Part shown: positions 9,022 through 17,999 of the stretch, piece by piece | Position numbering within the stretch: the first letter of the stretch is position 1 | How the letters are laid out: each line of letters opens with the position of its first letter | NCBI RefSeq assembly: GCF_003268775.1 | Contig: NZ_QLSU01000016.1 | Location: 1-64,000, forward strand | DNA length: 64,000 bases | DNA from: Paraburkholderia unamae | GTDB lineage: Bacteria > Pseudomonadota > Gammaproteobacteria > Burkholderiales > Burkholderiaceae | Direction: 5' to 3' | Notes under the pieces: generated by a model | Database searches by the model: none | What the model was told of the DNA's origin: nothing | The model's input: the letters and a program-made list of their open reading frames with translations, nothing else | Position numbers and translations under genes: made by a program

Positions 9022-10395
9022 TCAGGATGACACCTGCGAACAGCACTGCACGGTAATCGTTGCGCCCGGTTCTGCGTCGGAGATGTGAATCCCGAAATCG
9101 TGCAGGTTGATAATCGCCGAAACAATACTGAGTCCCAGCCCAGTACCCGGCAGGTGGCGCGTGCGCTCACTCCGATAAAAGCGCTGCAGTACCGCTTCTC
9201 TCTCCTCCGCGGGGATTCCCGGCCCACTATCTATCACATCCACAGCTATGCCCGATGGCGTTCCACGTAGGACGATGCTCACAGCGCTGCCAGCCGGAGA
9301 GAACTTAACCGCGTTATCCACTATGTTACTGAACGCCTCGAATAGAAGTGCACGGTCACCAAAAATCGGAGCATCAGCGCGCGTATCAACAGTCAATTTG
9401 ACGCCACAACTCTCGGCCAAGGGATCGTATAGCTCCCAGACGTCGCCCAGCAGTTGTGCAAGGTCGATCTCCTCAAATGCTCTGCGACGGTCGAGTGTGC
9501 CGATTTCAGAGACGCGCATCATGGCGCGGAACGTTTCGAGCAAGCGATCAACGTCCTGGCGGACGTTGGCGATCTCGGTTTCGAGCTCGATGTCGCTGTA
9601 CCGGACCGCGCGTGAAGCAACCTGAGAGAGCCGCGTGCGGACATGCGCCAGTGGTGTTCTCAAATCGTGGGCAATTCCGTCGCACGCCCCCTTGACCTCG
9701 CCCATCAGGCGCTCGACCTCTCCCAGCATGTGATTAACGAGATGCGCGAGCATGTCGAATTCGTCACGTCCACTAACGGGCAACCGGCGCGACAGATCGC
9801 CTCCGGCTATAGCTCGTGTAGCGGCGCGCACTTCCTTTATGCGAGCCATTTGTCGCTGCGTGAGCAGAAACGCCACCAGCGCACCTAACGCGAGACAAAG
9901 CGCGCCGCCGAGTACGAGTGCGTCGATGCTATTTTCACGGATGCTCAGATAATGCGTGAGATCGTGCGCAACGACGAGAATTCTTCCGTCCCGGCGCCGC
10001 TCCGCCATGACGCGCATCACCGGCGACGTTTGCGCTCTGTCGATTCGCAACGTGTGCTTGAGCGTGACGCCCTCGCGACCAATGCGTACGTCGCCTGGAA
10101 TTGCGAGGACGTCACCCGCGATCCTATGTCCGTCGGCGCTAAACAGCCCGTAGTAGTTCGCGTGCAATCGCTCATGCTCGAGTCGGTTCTGGATCGCATG
10201 TTCTACTTCGTCGTCGGGGAACGAGTCAAAGTAGTTGAGTTCCCATTTGATGACAACGTCGGTACTGCGCTCCATCGTTGAAGTGATGGAATACCCGACG
10301 AATCCGAGCAGCAGCACGAGGGAGAGTGTGAAGAATGTCGCGTAGAGGCTAGCGAATTTTGCCGTGGACGACTGCCAGCTGCCTGATGGCGACAC
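9022..10395 (-). CDS. Sensor histidine kinase (orphan)
   Basis: About 457 residues. In order: a TM helix near the N-terminus (FASLYATFFTLSLVLLLGF), a periplasmic sensor of about 110 residues, a second TM (LVLGGALCLALGALVAFLL), HAMP, a HisKA domain with H-box IAHDLRTPLAH, and an HATPase_c domain with N box NIVDNAVKFSP, G1 DSGPGIP and G2 GTGLGLSIVSA. The GTG at 10395 is preferred because GGAGACCAT sits just upstream; a GTG at 10470 would add an Arg/Leu-rich leader. No response regulator is adjacent. It follows the MFS gene by about 100 bases on the same strand, suggesting co-transcription. Confidence 0.92.
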   Translation of the reverse strand: MSPSGSWQSSTAKFASLYATFFTLSLVLLLGFVGYSITSTMERSTDVVIKWELNYFDSFPDDEVEHAIQNRLEHERLHANYYGLFSADGHRIAGDVLAIPGDVRIGREGVTLKHTLRIDRAQTSPVMRVMAERRRDGRILVVAHDLTHYLSIRENSIDALVLGGALCLALGALVAFLLTQRQMARIKEVRAATRAIAGGDLSRRLPVSGRDEFDMLAHLVNHMLGEVERLMGEVKGACDGIAHDLRTPLAHVRTRLSQVASRAVRYSDIELETEIANVRQDVDRLLETFRAMMRVSEIGTLDRRRAFEEIDLAQLLGDVWELYDPLAESCGVKLTVDTRADAPIFGDRALLFEAFSNIVDNAVKFSPAGSAVSIVLRGTPSGIAVDVIDSGPGIPAEEREAVLQRFYRSERTRHLPGTGLGLSIVSAIINLHDFGIHISDAEPGATITVQCCSQVSS

Positions 10396-10497
10396 ATGGT
10401 CTCCGGTGTGAGACTTATTCAATAGCAACCTGCGTCTTCGCCGTTTTAGGCACAACGACTGGGCGAGCACCAGTGACCATGCCCGCCCATTTTCAGA

Positions 10498-11796
10498 TCA
10501 AGATTGTGCCGAAACCGTGCTCGGCGTATGGGAATTCTGGCTAACCACCGGCGAGCGCGTCATGGTCATCACAACCGCTGCGCCTATGATAAGCAGCACA
10601 CCTGCGATGCCAAAAGCCCAGTCATAGCTCCCAGTGGCCTGAATCACGTAGCCCGTCGCAATCGGAGCAATCATCCCGAAGATATTGCCGCCTACCACCA
10701 CGAACGCCATCGCCTTTGCGACATGCTTTGCACTCGGCAAGACGTCGTTCAACAGCGCGAAATTCAGCGAGGTCGTCGAAGCAATCCCCGCCAACGCGAT
10801 CGAGAAGACGACCATCAGAACGCCAAGGTTCGTCGTAAAGGGGACGGCGAGAATAACCGAACCTGTGAGCATGGCCAACGCAACCGCGTTGCGGCGCCGA
10901 CCAGACCCCACGCCAGTTTTCTTCAGGAAGCGATCGCTGAGACGGCCAACCGCGATGCACAAAATCACTGCTGCTGCATACGGCACGGCTGCGAGGGCTC
11001 CGGTATGGGTCAAGCTGAGGTGCCGAGTTGTCTGCAAATAGCTGGGCAGCCACGTCAGGAAGAGGTACTGCGTGTAGACGTTACAGCCCTGGGTAATCGC
11101 CAGCCCCCAGAGCGTGCGCGATCGAAGCAGTGTGCGCAGTCCGCCGGCCGTGTTCGTGTCCTCGACCTCGGCGACAGGTGCCGTACCGCGCTCGCGAACA
11201 ATCTTCTCGCGCTCGTCGGACTTTAGCCACGGCGCCTTCTCCGGCGTGTTGAAGAAGATGAGCCATGCTGCGAGCCACACAAAGCCAATGCCCCCGGCGA
11301 TGACAAATGACAGGCGCCAGCCGAAGGCCGCGACCAATGCACCGAGGATCACCGAGCAGATGGCCGGACCAGCATAGGACCCACTGTTGAACATCGAGGT
11401 CACCATGCCTCGCTCACCGGCTGGGATCCACTGCCTGATGACCTTTCCGCCGACCGGGTTGCTGGTCGATTCGCCGGCGCCCATCACGAGGCGCGCAGCA
11501 ATCAGGCTCCCAAAGCTCGTTGCAGCGCCGGTGAGAGCGGTCGCAGCGGACCAGATGAGAATGCCGATCCCAGCCATCCGCTTCGTGCCGAAGCGGTCGA
11601 CCAGAAAACCCATCGGCAGGAGAAATACCGCGTAGCTCCAGATAAATGAGGAGAAGAGGTAGCCCATCCCAACAGCGGTAAGGTGGAACTCGTGCTCGAT
11701 GGGCTTTGCGGCGATCGAGAGAGCAATGCGGTCCATGTAGTTGATCATGGACAGGGAAAACAGGAAGACGGCTATCCATCCTCGACGATACGACAT
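10498..11796 (-). CDS. MFS transporter, anion:cation symporter (GudP/phthalate) type
   Basis: A 432-residue inner membrane permease with about 12 hydrophobic helices. The N-terminal signature INYMDRIALSIAAKPIE, the loop LVDRFGTKRMAG and the segment RLVMGAGESTSNPVGGK are typical of the anion:cation symporter branch, whose members import D-glucarate, D-galactonate, phthalate or similar carboxylates. The ATG follows GGAGACAATC. A putative GntR operator lies 52-75 bases upstream, and the GntR gene itself is next upstream on the same strand. It probably imports the acid degraded by the enzymes at 3.4-6.9 kb; this link is inferred from the shared operator. Confidence 0.9.
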   Translation of the reverse strand: MSYRRGWIAVFLFSLSMINYMDRIALSIAAKPIEHEFHLTAVGMGYLFSSFIWSYAVFLLPMGFLVDRFGTKRMAGIGILIWSAATALTGAATSFGSLIAARLVMGAGESTSNPVGGKVIRQWIPAGERGMVTSMFNSGSYAGPAICSVILGALVAAFGWRLSFVIAGGIGFVWLAAWLIFFNTPEKAPWLKSDEREKIVRERGTAPVAEVEDTNTAGGLRTLLRSRTLWGLAITQGCNVYTQYLFLTWLPSYLQTTRHLSLTHTGALAAVPYAAAVILCIAVGRLSDRFLKKTGVGSGRRRNAVALAMLTGSVILAVPFTTNLGVLMVVFSIALAGIASTTSLNFALLNDVLPSAKHVAKAMAFVVVGGNIFGMIAPIATGYVIQATGSYDWAFGIAGVLLIIGAAVVMTMTRSPVVSQNSHTPSTVSAQS

Positions 11797-11847
11797 GATT
11801 GTCTCCGGTGTTTCGACGGTATCGAACCTAGCGCCGAGACCGTTCTA

Positions 11848-11871
11848 AGAGTTTTGTGACCACAAAATGCA
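11848..11871. promoter_or_regulatory. Putative GntR operator, site 3 (MFS promoter)
   Basis: Read on the minus strand this 24-bp site begins TGCATTTTGTGG and continues TCACAAAACTCT, matching 18 of 24 positions of the 3270 site. It has perfect 7-bp arms TTTTGTG/CACAAAA around GT. It lies between the GntR gene and the MFS start, 52-75 bases upstream of the latter. Confidence 0.55.
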
Positions 11872-11926
11872 GTTTAAGGCTTAAAAAAACGCCGCACACA
11901 TCGCGGCGTTCGGCGCCTGCTCAATT

Positions 11927-12931
11927 TCACGATTCTTCGGGAAATACCTCCTGGGCACGCACTTTTGCCCGGCGCGCGCCGTCGATATGCTCACGGAGCA
12001 GCGTCGCTGCCTTGAGCAGATCGTGTTGGGCGATGGCGTCCAGAATGGCAAGGTGCTCCTTCGCCTGCCCCTGACGCGGTTTGCGCGCCCGTGCCTGCCG
12101 ATACTCAACGAGCCGACGCAGGCGGTCCATCCGCCTGACGGACTGCGCGATGAAGCGGTTACCGGACCATTTCGCGATGGTTTCGTGGAACTCGCTATTG
12201 GCCTCAAAAAGTTCGACCGAGTTCATCGTTAGGTATCCAGTGCTCGCGATAAACTCCTGTCTACGCCGGAGCTCCTCGAGCTCCACACGGTTCGCCCTGA
12301 ACGTTGGGGACATGATGCCGGTTGGCTCGATAGCTGCCCGAAACAGATAGCTTTCCTCGTAGGCATCAACCGAGTCGATCATGGGCATGAACTGCCAGCC
12401 GTGCCCAACTTGCCGCTCCAGCCATCCCTCTTCCTGCATGCGGGAGAGCACGCGGCGCAGCTCACTGCGAGACACCTCGTACTGACGCATCAGATCTGCT
12501 TCCGACACCACATCCGGGAGGCGGCGCGCGAGACGATCATCCGCAATCTTGAGGTAGAGAGGGTCGTCAGGCTCGTTGAAGAACTGCTCCGCCACCTCCG
12601 TCACGTCACGCGCCGGCTGGGCCATGAAAAAGCCACGATTTGCGTCGTAATAGACGACCCCCAGCGCAGCGAGATGGTGCAGCGCGGCGTTCACAGGTGT
12701 CCGGGAAGTACCGATTTTCTCGGCAAGCAGTGATTCCGCCAATCTGTCCCCAATAGACAGATCCTCGCGTCGAGCGAGTGCAATGATTTCGCGTGCAACG
12801 CGCGTCTGCAGGGGTGTAAGCGGGGCTTGGTTTTCGACAGAGGTGTCCATGTCTTCTACGGGCGGCAAATGGCCGTTCACCACGGCTGAACCAGCCGAGG
12901 CCAAACAGGTGTGAACAAGCGATTTTGCCAT
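11927..12931 (-). CDS. GntR family regulator with two winged-helix domains and FCD domain
   Basis: A 334-residue regulator, about 100 residues longer than usual FadR-type proteins. A first GntR winged helix is at about 40-100 (LAESLLAEKIGTSRTPVNAA, then LGVVYYDANRGFFM). A second winged-helix-like segment follows at about 125-185 (SEADLMRQYEVSRSELRRVL, EEGWLERQVGHGWQF). An FCD ligand domain occupies about 190-325 (EANSEFHETIAKWSGN). ATG 12931 is preceded by AGGAGAGCGGTA, a strong site. Putative operators flank the gene at 13003 and 11848. The effector is probably a carboxylate or sugar acid; it is likely to be autoregulated and to control the lactonase, the MFS and the cupin operon. Confidence 0.9.
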   Translation of the reverse strand: MAKSLVHTCLASAGSAVVNGHLPPVEDMDTSVENQAPLTPLQTRVAREIIALARREDLSIGDRLAESLLAEKIGTSRTPVNAALHHLAALGVVYYDANRGFFMAQPARDVTEVAEQFFNEPDDPLYLKIADDRLARRLPDVVSEADLMRQYEVSRSELRRVLSRMQEEGWLERQVGHGWQFMPMIDSVDAYEESYLFRAAIEPTGIMSPTFRANRVELEELRRRQEFIASTGYLTMNSVELFEANSEFHETIAKWSGNRFIAQSVRRMDRLRRLVEYRQARARKPRQGQAKEHLAILDAIAQHDLLKAATLLREHIDGARRAKVRAQEVFPEES

Positions 12932-13002
12932 TACCGCTCTCCTCTAGACTTTCCCTACTGCTCGCGTCAGGGTAACTCCCTGCTCCAAATGCATTTGCGT
13001 AT

Positions 13003-13026
13003 TGCGTTTCATGATCATAGAATGCA
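13003..13026. promoter_or_regulatory. Putative GntR operator, site 2 (divergent GntR/lactonase promoter)
   Basis: A 24-bp imperfect palindrome with core ATGATCAT at 13011-13018, left arm TGCGTTTC and right arm AGAATGCA. The 18 bases ending in the core agree with the 3270 site at 16 positions. It lies 72-95 bases before the GntR start and 161-184 before the lactonase start, so one site could serve both directions. The arm TTGCGTTTC is also repeated in inverted form at 13034-13042. Confidence 0.6.
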
Positions 13027-13186
13027 CAGACACGAAACGCAAGCAGTTGCGGCTTGCCTTGGAGAAAACCCCGATGTGCGCTTCTTTTGGTTATCAGTTT
13101 CCCCTCCCACCACAGCCGCCGGTTTTGGCGGCTGCCGCGCTGCTCCCGCGCCAGCGGGTGCGCAAGCATAAGGAGGCCGTCTGACC

Positions 13187-14260
13187 ATGGAACGGACACT
13201 TGCATTTGTCGGCTGTCGGACCTCGCGTGAACGCAACGCCGAGGGAACGGGCATCTCCGTCTACGAGGTGTACCCCTCGGGCGCATGGCAACATATTCAG
13301 ACTCTCGAACCCCTGACCAATCCAAGCTTTCTCGTACTGAACAAGGGACAAGACCGGCTCTATGCGGTGCATGGGGACGAAAACGAAGTAAGCGCCTATC
13401 GGATCGATCAGAAGTCGGGCTCGTTGAGTCCTCTCAACGTGCAGGCGGGTGTGGGGCGCAATCCGGTTCACCTGGAATTCTCCCGCGATGGTTCTTCGCT
13501 TGTCATCGCCGGGTATGCGACGGGAAGCTTGACGGTGGTTCCGATCGCCGCTGACGGTTCGCTCGACGCACCTTCACGGCTGGTTATGCTCGAAGGTCGC
13601 GCCGGGCCCCACAGCGTTGAACAGGGGGCATCGCATCCCCATCAGGTCCCGCGCTACGTCACACGAACAATCAATAGCGACTGGCATATCGTCCCTGACA
13701 AAGGGCTCGACACCGTGTTCGCCGTGAGATGGCTGTCCGACGGGACTTCTATTGTTCAAGGCTCGCGTGCGCGCGAAGGCGCAGGTCCCCGTCACGCGGC
13801 GTTCCATCCTGACCGGCCGCTTATCTATGTTGTCAACGAGCTGGATTCAACCCTGACCACCTGGAAGCTCGACGCTTCCACCGGCCATCTGGAAGCCCTT
13901 AATACCGTTTCGGTGATTCCTGGCAACTATCACGAGTGGACTCGCGCCGCCGGGATAGCAATATCTCCCGACGGTAGCACCGTGTATGTCACTAACCGCG
14001 GGCACGACACCATCGCGACGATTGCACTGAACTCCAGCACGTGCCTTCCGACTGACATTCAATGGACGCCGACCCAAGGCAAGTTTCCCCGATTCCTTTG
14101 CGTGGGACCGGACGGAAAGACCCTCTATGTAGCGAACGAAAATTCGCACTCAATCGTTCAGTTCGCGTTGGACCCGGAGAGCGGCAGGCCCGTTCCGACA
14201 GGGCGTCGCGTTGAAACCGGAAGTCCAGTTTGCATCGTCTTCGCGCGCATCGGCCAATAA
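13187..14260 (+). CDS. Lactonase family protein, beta-propeller (YbhE/Pgl-like)
   Basis: A 357-residue seven-bladed propeller of the YbhE-type lactonase family, cytosolic by lack of a signal peptide. Repeating blades are visible, with FSRDGSSLVIAGYATGSLTV, GAGPRHAAFHPDRPLIYVVN, AISPDGSTVYVTNRGHDTIA and VGPDGKTLYVANENSHS. Family members hydrolyse 6-phosphogluconolactone or related lactones and muconolactone-like compounds. The start follows an excellent AAGGAGG. It is transcribed divergently from the GntR regulator with a shared putative operator, and is followed 195 bases later by a carboxylate transporter. It probably opens a sugar-acid lactone of the same pathway. Confidence 0.88.
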   Translation: MERTLAFVGCRTSRERNAEGTGISVYEVYPSGAWQHIQTLEPLTNPSFLVLNKGQDRLYAVHGDENEVSAYRIDQKSGSLSPLNVQAGVGRNPVHLEFSRDGSSLVIAGYATGSLTVVPIAADGSLDAPSRLVMLEGRAGPHSVEQGASHPHQVPRYVTRTINSDWHIVPDKGLDTVFAVRWLSDGTSIVQGSRAREGAGPRHAAFHPDRPLIYVVNELDSTLTTWKLDASTGHLEALNTVSVIPGNYHEWTRAAGIAISPDGSTVYVTNRGHDTIATIALNSSTCLPTDIQWTPTQGKFPRFLCVGPDGKTLYVANENSHSIVQFALDPESGRPVPTGRRVETGSPVCIVFARIGQ

Positions 14261-14455
14261 GTAGCAGGCACCAGAGCCTTACGGCCTGGGTCCGCGAATG
14301 GCCGTAGCCAGCGGCCTTTGAGGCGTTTCGCCTGACGTGGGATCTGTCTGCATTCTGACGACGAGAGAAAGTCGTCTCAGATATGTCTTTAGGTCTACTA
14401 CTGATTATTTTACCTGATTGCCACAGCTAACCTGAAACTACAAAGGAGACGACAA

Positions 14456-15799
14456 ATGCAACAAGCGAGAGAACTCTCTTCAAAGTTTGAAACCCGGCGA
14501 ACCCCCTTCTGGCCTTATGGCTGGTGGGCGATTGTCGAATTGCGCGTCGGGATTATTCCCCTCCCCATATACCTCCTGCTGATTGCACTCGTCGCGGGCT
14601 TCGTCGTCACGGGCAAAGTTCCTGGCGAAATATCCATGGCAATCGCGGTGCTCGTGCTTTGCGGCTTCACCTGCGCCGAGATTGGAAAGCGACTCCCGAT
14701 CTTCAACAAGATCGGCTCCGCAGCCATCGTCGCAACGTTTCTTCCGTCGTTCCTCGCATTTCACCAGTTGCTTCCCGTGAAGCTGACTGGCATGGTGACC
14801 AACTTCACGCATGTCAGCAACTTCATGTATCTCTTCATTGCGTCCATCATCGTTGGCAGTATTTTCAGCATGGACCGTGAGGTACTGATACGTGGCTTTG
14901 CCAAAATCTTCTTTCCACTCGCCGCGGGGTCGATTGTGGGCGGCATTGTCGGAACCGCCGTCGGAACCGTTCTTGGGCTTGGCACCAAGCACACCCTGCT
15001 TTACATTGTGATCCCGATCATGGCCGGCGGCGTTGGCGAAGGCGCTATCCCTCTTTCGGTCGGCTATTCGGAGATCATGAAGATGCCACAGGGACCGATC
15101 TTTGCGGAAGTCCTGCCTGCCGTCATGATTGGGAGTCTCTGCGCAATCCTCTTCTCGGGGGTGCTCAACTGGATCGGCGAAAAGCGCCCCCATCTGACCG
15201 GACGCGGCACGCTTCAGCCGGCAGCCGAAATCCCGAAAACACCTCTTCACGATTCGGTGACGTCAATGCCCGACGTGAACACGGTCGCGGCAGCGGCAAT
15301 TACCGCAATTTCCCTGTATCTGGTCGGTCTCCTCGGTCACCGTCTGCTCGGTCTTCCCGCACCTGTCGCGATGCTATTCATCGCCGTGTTCATCAAGGTC
15401 TGCAAGCTCGTGTCTCCGAACCTAGAGGGCGGTGCACGGATCGTCTATCAGTTCTTCTCGACTGCGGTCACCTATCCTTTGCTGTTCGCAATCGGGACGG
15501 CAATGACGCCGTGGGATAAGCTGGTCGCCGCTATCAATATCGCCAACGTCGTAACGATTGCAAGCACCGTAGCAGCGTTGATGACTACCGGATACCTCGT
15601 CGGGAAGTGGCTGAAGATGTATCCGATCGACACGGCGATTGTGAATGCGTGTCACAGCGGTCAAGGTGGAACGGGTGACGTTGCGATTCTCACCGCATGT
15701 AATCGCATGAGTCTCATGCCATTCGCCCAAATCGCCACGCGGATTGGTGGAGCAATTACGGTTACCCTTACGCTGCTCATCCTCTCACGCATGTATTGA
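14456..15799 (+). CDS. 2-hydroxycarboxylate transporter family (CitS-like) symporter
   Basis: A 447-residue inner membrane protein of the 2HCT family (TC 2.A.24), which imports citrate, malate or lactate with Na+ or H+. The family signature loops GGVGEGAIPLSVGYSE and, in the second half, CHSGQGGTGDVAIL form the re-entrant GG motifs of the two inverted domains. The length equals that of CitS. The ATG follows AAAGGAGACGACAA. It is co-directional with the lactonase but 195 bases away, and no clear copy of the GntR operator lies in the gap, so co-regulation is uncertain. Confidence 0.9.
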   Translation: MQQARELSSKFETRRTPFWPYGWWAIVELRVGIIPLPIYLLLIALVAGFVVTGKVPGEISMAIAVLVLCGFTCAEIGKRLPIFNKIGSAAIVATFLPSFLAFHQLLPVKLTGMVTNFTHVSNFMYLFIASIIVGSIFSMDREVLIRGFAKIFFPLAAGSIVGGIVGTAVGTVLGLGTKHTLLYIVIPIMAGGVGEGAIPLSVGYSEIMKMPQGPIFAEVLPAVMIGSLCAILFSGVLNWIGEKRPHLTGRGTLQPAAEIPKTPLHDSVTSMPDVNTVAAAAITAISLYLVGLLGHRLLGLPAPVAMLFIAVFIKVCKLVSPNLEGGARIVYQFFSTAVTYPLLFAIGTAMTPWDKLVAAINIANVVTIASTVAALMTTGYLVGKWLKMYPIDTAIVNACHSGQGGTGDVAILTACNRMSLMPFAQIATRIGGAITVTLTLLILSRMY

Positions 15800-16450
15800 T
15801 CGAGGCGATGTCTGAGCTCGATATGCGTCACCCCGAGACACGTGAAAGAGCGTGAGACATCGCTACCCTCGGCTCTTGCCATGCAATTCCGCTGTTCAAC
15901 AGGCGATCTGTGAGTCATCCGACGCACTCGGAGTTTTCAGCATGAGCAGGCGTCATTGTGCCGTATTTTCTCGCTACTGCCAGGACCCTCAACCATCTGA
16001 CGTTCGGTCAGTTCGAGGTCGTGGTACGCCATAAAGATAACCTTGATGACGTGTGACGTGGCCGAACGTAGCAGGGCCATCCGCGCGGCGGTGATGCCCT
16101 TCAACCGTTGCACAAAGCGGCTCGCCCTCGGCTCGCCCTCTTTCGCTGCGCGGCGAATTGACGACAGCAGTCGTTCCGCGCCGACTACCGCAGTCGCGGA
16201 GTCGGCGCGGCTTGATTAAGTAAACGTAGCACTGCAACAACGCATATCGCTGGCTTGGTCAGGCGATCATGTCCTGCTGTGCGTGGGAACGAGCCTGGGT
16301 CGTGGCGCCAACCTGGCACCCCAGTTGAAGTCCACTACGCTCATTTTCCCGCAGTTCGCAGCCCGACGGAACGTTTCACGTTCGCTCGGCCGCCTGCTTT
16401 CGCAGGTGCGATGAGGGAGACTTCGGCGAGAAAGGCTCATAACTCACCAA
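15800..16450. other. Gene-free stretch with inverted repeats
   Basis: No coding sequence is supported. Visible structures are a pair of 9-bp arms GCGATGTCT/AGACATCGC at 15805-15813 and 15855-15863, just after the transporter stop, and a very strong hairpin at 16176-16210. Both neighbouring genes converge on this stretch. Confidence 0.5.
16176..16210. repeat. Strong inverted repeat, 11-bp perfect arms
   Basis: CCGCGCCGACT (16176-16186) and AGTCGGCGCGG (16200-16210) pair perfectly around a 13-nt loop. There is no T-tract. It could be a REP-like element or a terminator between the convergent genes. Confidence 0.5.
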
Positions 16451-17251
16451 TCAATACTTTCGTGCGTAAGAGCCAAGGGCTCGAATCGCGTCGTTGGCAG
16501 CGAGAAACGTTGCAACGTTGCGGTCTTGCGCGTGTCCTTTAATCTCCAGCAGGTAGCGATGGGTGTCCAACGTTTTTTTGCTCGGACGTTCGTAAATGCT
16601 CATGATCTGAAGTTCTGCCGCACTCATCGTCGACAGCAGCGACGAGAGTTGATTGTCAGATACTTCGGCCAACAGGGCTGTCTTGTCGTCGCCTGTTGCA
16701 ACAGGCATCTCGCGCCCAAGAACCCACCATCGGGTTACATTGTGAGGACCTTCCTCGATACCGTCGGCTAGCGAAATCAGCCCATATATTTCACCTCCGA
16801 TTCTCGGCCCCATTGACGCAAGGGCTTTGTCTCCGCTTTCGGCAACGCTCCGCGCCGCGTCCCCACCAGTGACAGCCGGAATCCGCTGGACCGTTGGCAT
16901 CTTCAGATCGAGCCACGGCTTGACTTCTTCCAAAGCAACGGGATGCGCCGTGACGCGCCGGATGTCTTCCAGTTTTGTGCCTGGCGATGCGAGAAGGCTA
17001 TAGCCAAGCATCTTTGGATATTCGGCAACGACAACAACATCCGGTAGGTTCAGAACAAAGTCGAGATACGGGGTCACGCCCACCACCGAAGTTGTAACGG
17101 GCACACATGCGTGGTCGATGCAGCCCGACGTATAGTCTTCGAATAGCCGGGATACCTCGAGAGGCACGAGTTCGTCTCCACCAAACAGGTCGAGGCACGC
17201 TTGGTGTGTCCACGATCCCCCAGGCCCAAGATAGCCAACGCGATTGCTCAT
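16451..17251 (-). CDS. Prephenate dehydratase-like protein with ACT domain
   Basis: 266 residues. The N-terminal 180 residues have the prephenate dehydratase fold (GYLGPGGSWTHQACLDLF, later NVTRWWVLGRE for the TRF motif). The C-terminal 80 are an ACT domain (AELQIMSIYERPSKK). The segment that normally reads PIENS is PVTTSVVG here, so the active-site Asn is Thr, and genuine prephenate dehydratase activity is doubtful. ATG 17251 (after CAAGAGAACGAA) was preferred to the ATG at 17275. It lies close to an amino acid ABC transporter operon that encodes a second, ACT-less relative. A role in aromatic amino acid sensing or an altered decarboxylase/dehydratase is possible. Confidence 0.8.
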   Translation of the reverse strand: MSNRVGYLGPGGSWTHQACLDLFGGDELVPLEVSRLFEDYTSGCIDHACVPVTTSVVGVTPYLDFVLNLPDVVVVAEYPKMLGYSLLASPGTKLEDIRRVTAHPVALEEVKPWLDLKMPTVQRIPAVTGGDAARSVAESGDKALASMGPRIGGEIYGLISLADGIEEGPHNVTRWWVLGREMPVATGDDKTALLAEVSDNQLSSLLSTMSAAELQIMSIYERPSKKTLDTHRYLLEIKGHAQDRNVATFLAANDAIRALGSYARKY

Positions 17252-17428
17252 TTCGTTCTCTTGTTCGCCAGTCATATAAATCAATTCTTTAATTCCAGTT
17301 ACAAGATTTAGCGCGAGATCCGCCTACGCTCACGGTAAGAGATCGCGACAATCGTTCCACGATTCCAAAATCGACCAACCTCTACGCGACATTTCCCTAT
17401 CGATCCGATCAGCGAGAGTGCTCCCTCT

Positions 17429-17878
17429 CTACAGGTCGAGCCGAAGCCGGGGCCCGACTTCCTTGAATCCGACCGAGACATAGAAGTGCAGAGTGCGTGA
17501 CCACATGGGTTGGAGCGGCGCACCGACGTCAAGACGTCTCCATCCACGCGACTTTCCGAACTCTGCGGCTCGCTCCACAAGCGCAGCGGCCACAGCGCGT
17601 GATCTATACTCTGGCGCCACGTAGAGCTCCGTGATCTGTCCGTATGCACCGTCCGCGAATATCGCCACGCCCTCGGTCATCATCAGAACCCCCACTGGCT
17701 TATCCTGCTCGACAGCAAGGAAGCCGAAGCTACGATCCTCATATCCCAGAACATTCGCGACCATCGCATCGCTCACGATCATTCCGCCCTCTTCACCGCG
17801 AAGTTCCGCGAGCAGATGATCGACAAGACGCGCCACAACGCTCACGTCTCCTGCCGAAATCTCCCGTATCTCCAGCAT
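17429..17878 (-). CDS. GNAT family N-acetyltransferase
   Basis: A 149-residue acetyltransferase with the acetyl-CoA binding motif region ELYVAPEYRSRAVAAALVER, followed by a Trp/Arg-containing strand and the typical C-terminal THFY-like segment (TLHFYVSVGFKEVG). ATG 17878 follows GGGAGGCAGTGGA and starts the first GNAT strand (MLEIREISAGD). It is on the same strand as the prephenate dehydratase-like gene, 177 bases upstream of it, and diverges from the XRE-cupin regulator. The substrate is unknown; small-molecule amine or amino acid acetylation is the family default. Confidence 0.88.
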   Translation of the reverse strand: MLEIREISAGDVSVVARLVDHLLAELRGEEGGMIVSDAMVANVLGYEDRSFGFLAVEQDKPVGVLMMTEGVAIFADGAYGQITELYVAPEYRSRAVAAALVERAAEFGKSRGWRRLDVGAPLQPMWSRTLHFYVSVGFKEVGPRLRLDL

Positions 17879-17999
17879 TCCACTGCCTCCCATATGCACC
17901 TTTCGATGAACACGCACGCCTGAATCCACCTGATAGTGCCCAGCGCAACATATACTTAACATCACTAGCTCAACTTCCAGCTGCTCCAGCCCCTACACA

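Noticed and set aside
13034..13042. GAAACGCAA as the second half of a long inverted repeat with 13002-13010
   Set aside because: The 23-bp spacing is less convincing than the ATGATCAT-centred palindrome, which recurs at two other promoters; it may still add affinity.
15855..15863. 9-bp arms 15805-15813 and 15855-15863 as a terminator
   Set aside because: The 41-nt loop is too long and there is no T-tract for a standard intrinsic terminator.
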